Shown here in pieces: positions 28,794 to 36,911 of a stretch of 64,000 nt of DNA. The first letter of the stretch is position 1. Every line of letters starts with the position of its first letter. The stretch is from Nocardiopsis sp. FIRDI 009 (GTDB taxonomy: Bacteria; Actinomycetota; Actinomycetes; Streptosporangiales; Streptosporangiaceae): assembly GCF_003386285.1 (NCBI RefSeq), contig NZ_QPNC01000001.1, forward strand, positions 186,001 to 250,000. The letters are read 5' to 3'. The notes beneath the pieces are model-generated. The model had not been told where the DNA came from, did not search any database, and was given only the letters and a program-made list of their open reading frames with translations. The position numbers and the translations under genes were made by a program.

Positions 28794-30797
28794 ATGCCGC
28801 CAGTTTCCCCCACCTCCGGCGCGCGGGACGCCGCGGAGGCGTCGACCGGGGCACCCAGCGTACGCCGGGGGGACGAGCCGCCCCGGTGGTGGACCTCCCC
28901 GACCGCGGCGCTGTCCGGGGCGGGCGGTCTCGTCCGCGCCCTGGCGCGCGACCGGCTGGTCCTGGCCGCGGCGGCGATCATCGCGGTCTCCGTGGCCCTG
29001 CGGATCCACGTGCTGGACGCGTCCTACTTCGTCGAGGACGACTTCCTGTTCTTCGCCGCCGCCGACACCGCCGACCTCACCCCCGCCTACCTCTTCGACC
29101 TGCACAAGGGCCACTTCATGCCGGGGGCCCTGTTCCTGGTCTACCTGCAGACCGCCTTCTGGCCGCTCGACTGGTGGATCAGCGCGGGCGTCATGCTCGT
29201 CCTCCAGACACTCTCCGTCGCGGTGTTCCTCCGCGTGCTGTGGGAGCTGTTCGGCCGCCGCTGGGCCCTGCTGATCCCCCTGACCGTGCTCGCGCTGGCC
29301 CCGCTGACCGTCCCCGTCCTCGGCTGGTGGTCCGCCGCGCTCAACGCAGTCCCGTTGCAGCTGGCGACGGCGCTCGCCCTGCTGTGGACCGTGCGCCACG
29401 TGCGCACCGGGGACCAGCGCGCGGGGTGGTTCGCCGCGGCCTCGGTGGTGTTCGGGATGCTGTTCTCCGTCAAGGCGATGTTCCTGCCGCCCCTGCTGCT
29501 GGCCGTGGTCGTCGCCTTCCTCCACCCCGGGGGCCCGGCCGACGCGGCCCGGCGCGCCTGGCGCGTCCGCCGTCCCTTCTGGGGCGCCATGACCGCGCTG
29601 TTCGTCGGGTACACGGTTTTGTATCTGGTGCGGACGCGCGCGAGCGACTCCGGGGAGGGGGCGGGTGTCCCCGAGGGCGAGCCCGCGTTCGCCATGCTGC
29701 GCGGCCTGCTCACCGAGGTCTTCCCGGTCGGCGCGCTGGGCGGTCCGCTGGAGTGGGGGCCGGTCACCCCGGCCGGAGGGCTCGTCGACCCGCGCGGCTG
29801 GGTCGTGCTGGGCTCCTGGGCGGTCCTGGCGGGGATCGTGCTGGCGAGCCTGTGGTGGCGCCGCCGCTCCTGGCGGGCGTGGGTCCTGCTGCTGGGCTAC
29901 CTGCTGTGCGCCGACATCATCCCGACGATCATCGCGCGCGGCCGCTTCCAGGACGTGGCCGCCGCCGACCCCAGGTACGTCGCGGACGCCGCGCTCGTGT
30001 TCGCGCTGTGCCTGGCCCTGGCCTTCCTGCCCACCCGTGAGGAGCGTGACCACGCCTCCGCCGACCCGGAGGAGGCGGGCACGCCCCCGCACCCCTACCG
30101 GGCGCGGCCCGGCGGGACGGCGCGGGTGTCGGCGGTCCTGGCCACGGTCGTGTACGCGGTCGCGGCCGGATACTCCACGCACTCCTACGCCGGAACGCTC
30201 AACGGCGACCGGTTGCAGTGGTACCTGGACACGGTCCGCAACTCCGTGGCGGCCGTGCCGGAGGAGGGCGGCCTGTACTCGCGGCCCGTTCCCGGCGACA
30301 TCGTCCTGGAGTGGAACGGCGCCCGACGGCTGAGCTCGTGGGTGCTGGCGCCGTTGGCCCCGCCGGACGTCGCCGAACGCATGCGGGCACCCGAGCAGTC
30401 CGACACCGCCTACGTGTTCAACGACGCCGGGTACCTGGTCACCGCGCGGCCGGGCGAGGGCGGGTACGTGTTCGGCCCGGGGCCGGCCGAGGAGTGCATG
30501 GAGACCTGGGGCGGCGGCCTGTCGTGGCCGGTGCGCGTCTACGGCGGCGTCCAGCAGGTGGTCACCATCGGCTACACGGCCGAGGAGGACACCGAGGCGG
30601 AGCTTCTGCTGGGCGACGCCTGGATCGAGCTGGACCTTCCCGCGGCCGAGACGGGCGCCAACTGGTACGTGCCGGTGGACGCTCCCGGGGAGCGCCTGAC
30701 CCTGCACACCGATCCCGAGGAGCTGTGCGTGACCTGGGTGTCGGTGGGCGAGATGGCGCCGTCCGTCGAGGGCAACCCCTGGGAGGCCCAGGACTAG
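28794..30797 (+). CDS. Large polytopic membrane protein, GT-C-like glycosyltransferase candidate
   Basis: A 667-residue protein with a cytoplasmic N-terminus, about 10-11 membrane segments over residues 60-440, and an extracytoplasmic C-terminal domain of about 220 residues. The first external loop carries an acidic cluster (YFVEDDFLFF), as in GT-C enzymes that use polyprenyl-phosphate sugars. The C-terminal part has two Cys in ECMETWGG and ELCVTW. I cannot name a family with certainty. Its neighbours are methyltransferases, an acyltransferase and decaprenyl-phospho-arabinose genes, which favours a role in surface glycan assembly. The start is ATG at 28794, with GGGAGG upstream. Confidence 0.7.
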   Translation: MPPVSPTSGARDAAEASTGAPSVRRGDEPPRWWTSPTAALSGAGGLVRALARDRLVLAAAAIIAVSVALRIHVLDASYFVEDDFLFFAAADTADLTPAYLFDLHKGHFMPGALFLVYLQTAFWPLDWWISAGVMLVLQTLSVAVFLRVLWELFGRRWALLIPLTVLALAPLTVPVLGWWSAALNAVPLQLATALALLWTVRHVRTGDQRAGWFAAASVVFGMLFSVKAMFLPPLLLAVVVAFLHPGGPADAARRAWRVRRPFWGAMTALFVGYTVLYLVRTRASDSGEGAGVPEGEPAFAMLRGLLTEVFPVGALGGPLEWGPVTPAGGLVDPRGWVVLGSWAVLAGIVLASLWWRRRSWRAWVLLLGYLLCADIIPTIIARGRFQDVAAADPRYVADAALVFALCLALAFLPTREERDHASADPEEAGTPPHPYRARPGGTARVSAVLATVVYAVAAGYSTHSYAGTLNGDRLQWYLDTVRNSVAAVPEEGGLYSRPVPGDIVLEWNGARRLSSWVLAPLAPPDVAERMRAPEQSDTAYVFNDAGYLVTARPGEGGYVFGPGPAEECMETWGGGLSWPVRVYGGVQQVVTIGYTAEEDTEAELLLGDAWIELDLPAAETGANWYVPVDAPGERLTLHTDPEELCVTWVSVGEMAPSVEGNPWEAQD

Positions 30798-30877
30798 CCT
30801 CCGCCTGCCGGAACGGTCACCTCCAGGAGCCGAACACGGGCCGAAGCGGAGCGGCGGGCCCGGCACGAACACAGCGC

Positions 30878-32200
30878 CTACCGCGCGAACCGGGGCGTGT
30901 GCCCGCGCGACCACCGGCGGCTGGGCTCCTCCACCCACCGGAACGTGGCCCAGGCCAGGAGGATCGTCACCAGCGTCACCGGCAGCGCGTCCAGCCAGAA
31001 CGAGCCGGTGAAGATCTCCTGCCCGGTGAAGTCCCGCCACAGGTACAGGACCATGAACTGCCACAGGAACACCCCGTAGGAGATCCGGGCGAGGAACTGG
31101 CACAGCCGGTGCCGCAGCAGGGACTCCAGCCAGCGGCCCCCCGTCCAGGCCCGGGGGTCGCGCAGCCGCGCCGGGGCGCCCGTCGGCCGGGGCGCGAGCG
31201 CGGCGGGGGCCAGGACGAAGAAGGCGAACCCGATCCCCGTCGCGGAGTTCAGCGCCGAACTCCAGATGTCGCCCGCGCCGATGAACCGTCCGCCGGCCGC
31301 CGGGGTGGCGTTCAGGACGTAGCAGGCCCCCGCCACCAGCCAGCACACCCCCGGCGAGGCGGCGACGGTACGGCAGAAGCGCCGGACGGGGCCGTCCCGG
31401 CCGGGTTCGCGCCAGGCCCACTCCGACAGCACCGCGAGCGCCATCCCGGCGGCGAACAGCCCCAGCGAGCGCGGCAGCCAGGCGTGCATGTACTCGCGCG
31501 CCTCCGGATAGAACTGCGGGACCAGGGCGCCGAAGGCGAGCGCGGTCATCGCCGCCAGTCCGACCATGAGCCGCCGCCCCCGCGCGTCGACCGTCCGGCC
31601 GCGCCGGGCCCACAGGGACAGGGCGAGGGCGATCAGCGGCAGCAGCAGGTAGAAGCTGACCTCGACGGACAGGCTCCACATCTGGCCGAGCCCGTAGGGG
31701 CCGGTGCCGAGCCACGGCGGGTCGGTGTCGAAGGGGAAGGTCAGCGTCAGCACCTCACCCCAGTACAGGAGGGAGCCCAGTTCCTCCCGGGAGTAGACCA
31801 GCAGCGCCGTCACGGCCACCACCCAGTAGGCGGGGAACACGCGTACGGCGCGCCGCCACAGGTAGGGGCCGCCGCGCGGTCCCCGCACCCCGTCGAGCGC
31901 CGCGCGGGCCCAGGGCCGGTACAGCAGCACGCCGGAGAGCGCGAAGAAGAGGGGGACGGCCAGGTCCATGGAGGCCAGGAGACCGCCGAGCACGCCGGGG
32001 GCGAGCGCGTCCCCGGTCTCGGTGGCCACGTGGAAGAGCAGCACCATCACGGCGGCCACGGCACGGACGCCGTCGAGGGTCTCGTGGCGACCGTCGACCT
32101 GGGGCAGCAGGGGTGCGGGGCCGACGGTCCGGGTGGAGGTTCGCGCGCCCCCGTGGGGGGACCCGGAGGGGTCCTCGGGCGCGGTGGGAGTGGGCGCCAT
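30878..32200 (-). CDS. Membrane acyltransferase, AT3 family (OafA/YrhL-like)
   Basis: A 440-residue integral membrane acyltransferase that probably O-acylates a cell-surface polysaccharide. After a 38-residue soluble N-terminus comes the family signature LDGVRAVAAVMVLLFHV with the conserved His, then SMDLAVPLFFALSGVLLYRPW and about ten membrane segments. The start is ATG at 32200. It converges with the GT-C-like gene (80-nt gap) and diverges from the DUF3068 gene, with which it shares a 167-bp regulatory region. Its acyl donor and acceptor are unknown. Confidence 0.88.
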   Translation of the reverse strand: MAPTPTAPEDPSGSPHGGARTSTRTVGPAPLLPQVDGRHETLDGVRAVAAVMVLLFHVATETGDALAPGVLGGLLASMDLAVPLFFALSGVLLYRPWARAALDGVRGPRGGPYLWRRAVRVFPAYWVVAVTALLVYSREELGSLLYWGEVLTLTFPFDTDPPWLGTGPYGLGQMWSLSVEVSFYLLLPLIALALSLWARRGRTVDARGRRLMVGLAAMTALAFGALVPQFYPEAREYMHAWLPRSLGLFAAGMALAVLSEWAWREPGRDGPVRRFCRTVAASPGVCWLVAGACYVLNATPAAGGRFIGAGDIWSSALNSATGIGFAFFVLAPAALAPRPTGAPARLRDPRAWTGGRWLESLLRHRLCQFLARISYGVFLWQFMVLYLWRDFTGQEIFTGSFWLDALPVTLVTILLAWATFRWVEEPSRRWSRGHTPRFAR

Positions 32201-32240
32201 GGGGCCTTCCAGAGCGGGAGTCCGTTGAAACGCGATGCAC

Positions 32241-32254
32241 TAGAACGTGTTATA
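32241..32254. promoter_or_regulatory. KstR-like inverted repeat, copy 2 (TAGAACGTGTTATA)
   Basis: This 14-mer matches TNNAACNNGTTNNA and closely resembles known KstR operators. It is 41 bp upstream of the acyltransferase start and 114 bp upstream of DUF3068. Together with 28731-28744 it suggests joint control of the two divergent envelope promoters. Confidence 0.5.
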
Positions 32255-32287
32255 AAAATTCAGACACGCCCTGGTGACGTTGTTCAC

Positions 32288-32299
32288 TACTGGGCAGTA
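32288..32299. promoter_or_regulatory. TACT-N4-AGTA palindrome, copy 3 (TACTGGGCAGTA)
   Basis: An exact TACT/AGTA 12-mer lies 69 bp upstream of the DUF3068 gene. An 18-bp inverted repeat GGAACT-N6-AGTTCC follows at 32308-32325. Three distinct palindromes within 85 bp make this a heavily marked promoter region. Confidence 0.4.
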
Positions 32300-32307
32300 C
32301 TCTACCC

Positions 32308-32325
32308 GGAACTGAAGCTAGTTCC
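32308..32325. promoter_or_regulatory. Inverted repeat GGAACT-N6-AGTTCC
   Basis: Perfect 6-bp half-sites separated by six bases, 43 bp before the DUF3068 start, likely between promoter and start codon. It could be an operator or a short leader hairpin. Confidence 0.35.
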
Positions 32326-32367
32326 AGTCTGTTCCGGTTCCTGACTCTCATCCGCCCAGGAGGGCAC

Positions 32368-33309
32368 ATGCGCCGTATCGCAGCGGTCGTTCTCATCGCG
32401 TTGGGGGTCTTCTGTCTCGCTCTCGCACCCATGATGCGTATGTGGCTGGCGAGCTCCCTGATGAAGACTCCGCTGGACTACTACAGCCGAACCGTCAACG
32501 TCGGGGAGGTCGACTACTTCAACATCGAGGAGGTGGAGTTCGTCGAGGACGCCACCGTCGAGGCGCACGCCACGATCCGCGCCGACGTGGCCTCCAGCAC
32601 GGACGACACCGTCGTCTGGGACCAGTTCACCTGGATCACCGACACCGACCGGGACTTCGGCATCTCCTCCAGCAGCCGCCGCGCCGGACACGACCGGGTC
32701 ACCGGTGAGGCCGTCGACTGCTGCGACGCGATGATCGACGAGGAGTCGGTCGTCCAGGCGGGCCAGCTCTGGAAGTTCCCCTTCATGACCGAGCGGCGGG
32801 ACTACGACTTCTTCGAGACCACCGTCCAGGAGGTCGTCCCGATGGAGTTCGACGGCGTCGAGGAGATCGAGGGCGTCGAGACCTACCGCTTCGTCCAGAC
32901 CGTCGAGCCGACCGTCGTCGGCGAGCGCACCATCCCGCGCTCGGTCGCCGGACTGGAGGGAGAGGGCGACGTCACCGGTGACGAGACCTTCTCCATCACC
33001 CGCACCTACTGGGTCGAACCGATCACGGGCACCCCTGTCAACGTCGTCGAGGACCAGCACCGCGCCGTCGTCGCCGACGGCGAGGAGGTCCTGGTCCTGC
33101 TCAGCGGCGAGCTCGGCTTCGACCAGGAGAGCATCGACGGCAAGATCGAGTCGACCGAGCAGGCCCGCGCCATCCTGCCCCTGCTGCGCACCACGCTGCC
33201 GATCGGGCTCGGGGTCCTCGGACTCGGCCTCGTCGCCGTCGCCGTGGTCCTCCTGGCCACCGGGCGCCGCGGCGTGGACACCGGACTGCGCAGTGCGAAC
33301 GTCGGCTGA
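32368..33309 (+). CDS. DUF3068 membrane-anchored protein
   Basis: A 313-residue protein with an N-terminal membrane segment (residues 5-25), a roughly 240-residue extracytoplasmic acidic domain and a C-terminal membrane segment (about 275-300). This is the two-anchor layout of DUF3068 proteins, known mainly from mycolata and related actinobacteria. TYWVEPITGTPVNVVEDQHR is the clearest family stretch. Biochemical function is unknown to me. The start is ATG at 32368, with GGAGGG upstream. Its 3' end overlaps the proposed start of the UbiA-type gene, so it heads the decaprenyl-phospho-arabinose operon. Confidence 0.82.
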   Translation: MRRIAAVVLIALGVFCLALAPMMRMWLASSLMKTPLDYYSRTVNVGEVDYFNIEEVEFVEDATVEAHATIRADVASSTDDTVVWDQFTWITDTDRDFGISSSSRRAGHDRVTGEAVDCCDAMIDEESVVQAGQLWKFPFMTERRDYDFFETTVQEVVPMEFDGVEEIEGVETYRFVQTVEPTVVGERTIPRSVAGLEGEGDVTGDETFSITRTYWVEPITGTPVNVVEDQHRAVVADGEEVLVLLSGELGFDQESIDGKIESTEQARAILPLLRTTLPIGLGVLGLGLVAVAVVLLATGRRGVDTGLRSANVG

Positions 33310-34231
33310 CCCCCGGCCTCCGACCGGCCGGTCACCGGCGGGCCCGACCCCCGGGCGCGCCGGTGACCGGCCGCATCCGCTGCCCGCCCTCGTCCGGGCG
33401 TGCCGTCCCCGACAGTGGCTGAAGAACCTGCTGGTGTTCGCCGCCCCCGGCGCCGCCGGGGCGCTCGACCAGCCCGGGACGCTGCTGGCGTGCGCGTGCC
33501 TGTTCGCGCTCTTCTGCGTCGCGGCCAGCGGCACCTACCTGCTCAACGACGTCCACGACGCGTCCGCCGACCGCGCCCACGACCGCAAACGCCACCGCCC
33601 GGTGGCCTCCGGCGCACTGCCCGTGCCCCTGGCCGTCACCGCCGGGATCGTGTTCGGCGCCGCCGCGCCCCTGGCCTCCCTCGCCCTGGGCGACCTCCGC
33701 GTCACCGGACTGCTCGCCGGGTACGTCCTGCTCACCCTCGTCTACACCCGTTTCCTCCGCGACGTCGTCCTGTGCGACCTGATCGTCGTGGCCGGGTGCC
33801 ACGTCCTCCGCGCCGTCGCCGGAGGCGTCGCCATCGGCGTCCCCCTGACCTCCTGGTTCGTCCTCGTGCTCTCCCTGGGCGCGCTTTTGGTGGTGGTCGG
33901 CAAACGCGAGGCCGAACTGCGCGCCACCGGGTCCGGCACGCCGGTGCGCCGCACCCTGTGCGCGTACACCACGAGCTACCTCACCCAGACCCGCACCATG
34001 GCCTCCGGCGCGATGATCGTCACCTACTTCCTGTGGGCGCTGGAACCGGGCGGCAACACGCTCTGGCACACGCTGAGTATCGTTCCGTTCGTCATGTTCG
34101 TCCTGCGCTACAACCTGCTCGTCGACCGGGGGGTCGGCGAGGAACCCGAGGAGATCGCCCTGCGCGACCGGCCGATCCAGATCATGCTCGTCACACTCGT
34201 GGCCCTCGTCGCCGCCGGGATCCACCTGTGA
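33293..34231 (+). CDS. Decaprenyl-phosphate phosphoribosyltransferase-like UbiA prenyltransferase
   Basis: The 312-residue product is a UbiA-superfamily membrane enzyme resembling DPPR synthase (Rv3806c in Mycobacterium tuberculosis), which joins phosphoribosyl diphosphate to decaprenyl phosphate. LVRACRPRQWLKNLLVF and the metal-binding NDVHDASAD are visible, along with about nine membrane segments. There is no ATG at the expected N-terminus. GTG 33293, inside the end of DUF3068, is the best start I find, and a non-standard start nearer residue 30 is possible. The stop overlaps the GTG of dprE1 (GTGA). The order UbiA-DprE1-DprE2 matches the decaprenyl-phospho-arabinose pathway. Confidence 0.85.
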   Translation: MRTSADPRPPTGRSPAGPTPGRAGDRPHPLPALVRACRPRQWLKNLLVFAAPGAAGALDQPGTLLACACLFALFCVAASGTYLLNDVHDASADRAHDRKRHRPVASGALPVPLAVTAGIVFGAAAPLASLALGDLRVTGLLAGYVLLTLVYTRFLRDVVLCDLIVVAGCHVLRAVAGGVAIGVPLTSWFVLVLSLGALLVVVGKREAELRATGSGTPVRRTLCAYTTSYLTQTRTMASGAMIVTYFLWALEPGGNTLWHTLSIVPFVMFVLRYNLLVDRGVGEEPEEIALRDRPIQIMLVTLVALVAAGIHL

Positions 34232-35586
34232 CCCCGCCGACACTGCTCACCGGCTGGGGCCGCACCGCGCCCACCGCGGCCCACGTCGTCCGCCCCCGGA
34301 GCGCGCGGCAGGTCGCCGACGCCCTGGCCGGCGCGGGGCCGCGCGGTGTCCTCGCCCGCGGCCTCGGCCGCTCCTACGGCGACGCCGCCCAGGCCGCGGG
34401 CGGCCTCGTCCTGGACTGCACGGAACTGACCGGCCCACCCCGGCTCGACCCCGACCGAGGCGAGGTCACCGCGCCCGCGGGCACGAGCATGGGGCGGCTC
34501 ATCGCCCACCTGCTGCGCGCGGGACACTTCGTCCCCGTCACCCCCGGGACCCGGCACGTCACCCTGGGCGGGGCGATCGCCGCCGACGTCCACGGCAAGA
34601 ACCACCACGCCGACTCCTCACTCGGCGCGCACGTGCGCGCCCTCACCCTGGTCACCCCCGACGGCCGGACCCGCCGGCTGACCCCCGACGGCCCCGACGC
34701 CGACCTGTTCTGGGCCACCGTCGGCGGCATGGGCCTCACCGGCGTCATCACCGAGGCCACCATCGCCGCCCACCCCGTCGAGACCGCCTACGCCCGGGTG
34801 GACACCGACCGCACCCGCGGCCTGGACGCCACACTGGACCTCATGGCGCGCACCGACGACGACTACCGGTACACCGTGTGCTGGCTCGACCTGCTGGCCC
34901 GGGGGGCCGCGACCGGGCGGGGCGTCCTCACCCGGGCCCATCACGCCCGGATCGCCGACCTGCCCCGCCCGCTGCGCCGCGCGCCCCTGCACCACCGCCC
35001 CACGGCACCGGTCGGCGCTCCCCCCTGGGCGCCGCCGCGTCTGCTCAACCGGTGGACCGTCGGCGCGTTCAACGCCGCCTACCACGCGGCCGCGCCCGAG
35101 CGCCGCCGCGGCCAGATCCAGCCCCTGTCCTCCTTCTTCCACCCGCTCGACGCCGTGCGCGGCTGGAACCGGGTGTACGGACCGCACGGGCTGGTCCAGT
35201 ACCAGTTCGTCGTGCCCTTCGGGGCCGAGGACACCCTCACCGACATCGTGACCGGCCTCTCGCGCGCGGGGGCGCCGTCCTTCCTCGCGGTCCTCAAACG
35301 CATGGGCGAGCCCACCCCCGGCCCGCTCTCCTTCCCGCGCCCCGGCTGGACCCTCGCGCTCGACCTGCCCGCGGACCTGCCCGGTCTGGGACGGCTGCTC
35401 AACGGGTTCGACGAGCGCCTGCTGACGGTCGGCGGCCGCCTGTACCTGGCCAAGGACAGCCGCGCACGCGCCGAGACCGTGCACGCGATGTACCCCGACC
35501 TGCCCGCGTGGCGACGCGTCCGCGAGCGGGTCGACCCCGACGGGGTGCTCGTCTCCGACCTCGCGCACCGCCTGCGCCTGGTCTGA
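34228..35586 (+). CDS. dprE1: Decaprenylphospho-beta-D-ribofuranose 2-oxidase DprE1
   Basis: DprE1 oxidises C2 of decaprenylphospho-ribose using FAD, the first half of its epimerisation to arabinose. The 452-residue protein aligns along its length with the mycobacterial enzyme as I recall it: LTGWGRTAPTAAHV, ARGLGRSYGDAAQ, GAIAADVHGKNHH, FWATVGGMGLTGV, WNRVYGPHGLVQYQF, GGRLYLAKDSR with the catalytic-site Lys. At the position of the benzothiazinone-reactive Cys387 (GWNICVDFP) this protein has Ala377 (GWTLALDLP). The start is GTG at 34228, overlapping the previous stop. dprE2 follows after 37 nt. Confidence 0.92.
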   Translation: MTPPTLLTGWGRTAPTAAHVVRPRSARQVADALAGAGPRGVLARGLGRSYGDAAQAAGGLVLDCTELTGPPRLDPDRGEVTAPAGTSMGRLIAHLLRAGHFVPVTPGTRHVTLGGAIAADVHGKNHHADSSLGAHVRALTLVTPDGRTRRLTPDGPDADLFWATVGGMGLTGVITEATIAAHPVETAYARVDTDRTRGLDATLDLMARTDDDYRYTVCWLDLLARGAATGRGVLTRAHHARIADLPRPLRRAPLHHRPTAPVGAPPWAPPRLLNRWTVGAFNAAYHAAAPERRRGQIQPLSSFFHPLDAVRGWNRVYGPHGLVQYQFVVPFGAEDTLTDIVTGLSRAGAPSFLAVLKRMGEPTPGPLSFPRPGWTLALDLPADLPGLGRLLNGFDERLLTVGGRLYLAKDSRARAETVHAMYPDLPAWRRVRERVDPDGVLVSDLAHRLRLV

Positions 35587-35623
35587 CGGCGGCCCCGACA
35601 CACAGCCCAAGGAGAGGATCCCC

Positions 35624-36376
35624 ATGCGCGACGCGGTGGGAACCGTGCGGACGGTGCTGCTGCTGGGCGGCCGGAGCGAGATCGGCCTGGCCATCGTCGA
35701 ACGGCTGGTCCGGGACGGCGCCCGCGAGGTGGTGCTCGCGGCCCGGGACGGTGTGCCCGCGCCCCCGAGCGTGCTCACGGCGCTCGGCGCCACCGTGCAC
35801 TCGGTGGACTTCGACGCGACCCTCCCCGACACCCACGTGAAGGTCGTCGACCACGCCGTGGAGCTGGTCGGCGACCTGGACGTGGTCGTGGACGCCTTCG
35901 GTGTCCTGGGGGACCAGGCGGAGTTCGAGGCCGACCCGGCCTCAGCCGCCCGCGCGGCGGCGGTCACCTACACGGGTCACGTGTCCGTCGACCTCGCCGT
36001 CGCCGCGCGGCTGCGTGCCCAGGGCCACGGCACGCTGGTCGTGCTCTCGTCCGTGGCGGGGGTGCGGGTACGCCGGTTCAACCTCGTCTACGGGTCGGCC
36101 AAGGCCGGGCTGGACGGTTTCGCGCAGGGGCTCGCCGACTCCCTGCACGGCACGGGCGCGCGCGTGCTGGTGGTGCGCCCCGGCTACGTGCCCACGAGGA
36201 TGTCGGCGCACGTGGACCCCGCGCCCTTCCCGACCACGCCGGAACGGGTGGCCGAGGTGGTGACGGCCGGACTGCGCTCCGGCGCCACCACCGTGTGGGC
36301 TCCGCGCGTGCTGGGGCCGGTGTTCGCGGGGATGCGGATGCTGCCCCGGGCGGTGTGGCGGCGCCTGGGCCGCTGA
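35624..36376 (+). CDS. dprE2: Decaprenylphospho-2-keto-arabinose reductase DprE2 (SDR family)
   Basis: DprE2 reduces the 2-keto intermediate of DprE1 to decaprenylphospho-arabinose with NADH. The 250-residue short-chain dehydrogenase has a cofactor loop LLLGGRSEIGLAIV, active-site Ser in VVLSSVAG, and YGSAK with the catalytic Tyr and Lys. A hydrophobic C-terminal helix (GPVFAGMRMLPRAVWRRL) is typical of the membrane-associated enzyme. The start is ATG at 35624, with AAGGAGAGG nine bases upstream. It is the last gene of the DUF3068-UbiA-dprE1-dprE2 unit. Confidence 0.9.
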   Translation: MRDAVGTVRTVLLLGGRSEIGLAIVERLVRDGAREVVLAARDGVPAPPSVLTALGATVHSVDFDATLPDTHVKVVDHAVELVGDLDVVVDAFGVLGDQAEFEADPASAARAAAVTYTGHVSVDLAVAARLRAQGHGTLVVLSSVAGVRVRRFNLVYGSAKAGLDGFAQGLADSLHGTGARVLVVRPGYVPTRMSAHVDPAPFPTTPERVAEVVTAGLRSGATTVWAPRVLGPVFAGMRMLPRAVWRRLGR

Positions 36377-36434
36377 CCGGTCTCAGACCGTGGTCGGATG
36401 GCGGGCGGCGGCGCCCTCGCTGGCATGAGCGCGT

Positions 36435-36911
36435 ATGTCCGACCGGAGACTGACCCCAGCACGGCACGTCGGTGTCGCCATCCGTCCGCCCGTGTGGGCC
36501 GAGGACGCCGCGCTCGCCGGCGGTGTCGCGGTCGTGGGGGCGGCCTTCGCGCTCCCCGACCCCCTCGGCACGGCGCTGAGCGTGGCACTCGGGTCCTCCC
36601 TCGCGGTGCGCAGGACCCTCCCGGCCCTGGCCCTGGCGTGGGCGGCCGCCGTCGCGGGAGCACACGCGCTCCTCCTGACCGGACCCACGGCCGCGGTGAT
36701 CGCCGTACCCGTCCTGGTCCACGGGCTCGCCCGATGGTCCCGGAGGGCGCTGGCACGCGTCGGTCTCGGCGTCGCGCTGGCCGGGACCGGGCGGGCCGCG
36801 CCGGGTGTCCGCGCGCCGAGCGGACACCCGGTGACGCTCACGTCCGCCGCGCGCCCACGTCCGCGGCGGTCAGCCGGTAGAAGGCCAGCGGGACCAGACA
36901 CGAGAGCATGA
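36435..36911 (+). pseudogene. Truncated sensor histidine kinase: N-terminal membrane segments only
   Basis: The first 110 residues (WAEDAALAGGVAVVGAAFAL, VRRTLPALALAWAAAVAGA, LTGPTAAVIAVPVLVHGLARWS) look like the N-terminal four-helix membrane region of NarL-type actinobacterial sensor kinases. After that the frame becomes basic and proline-rich and lies antisense to the end of the symporter gene (73-bp overlap from 36838). No dimerisation or ATPase domain and no response regulator follow. I read it as a remnant fused by chance to noncoding sequence. It could also be a small intact membrane protein ending near residue 158. Confidence 0.45.

Noticed and set aside
27933-31715. A 1260-codon open frame on the minus strand
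   Set aside because: It runs antisense through the GT-C-like gene and into the acyltransferase. Its product is Arg/Pro/Gly-rich with no domain, as expected for a high-GC shadow frame.
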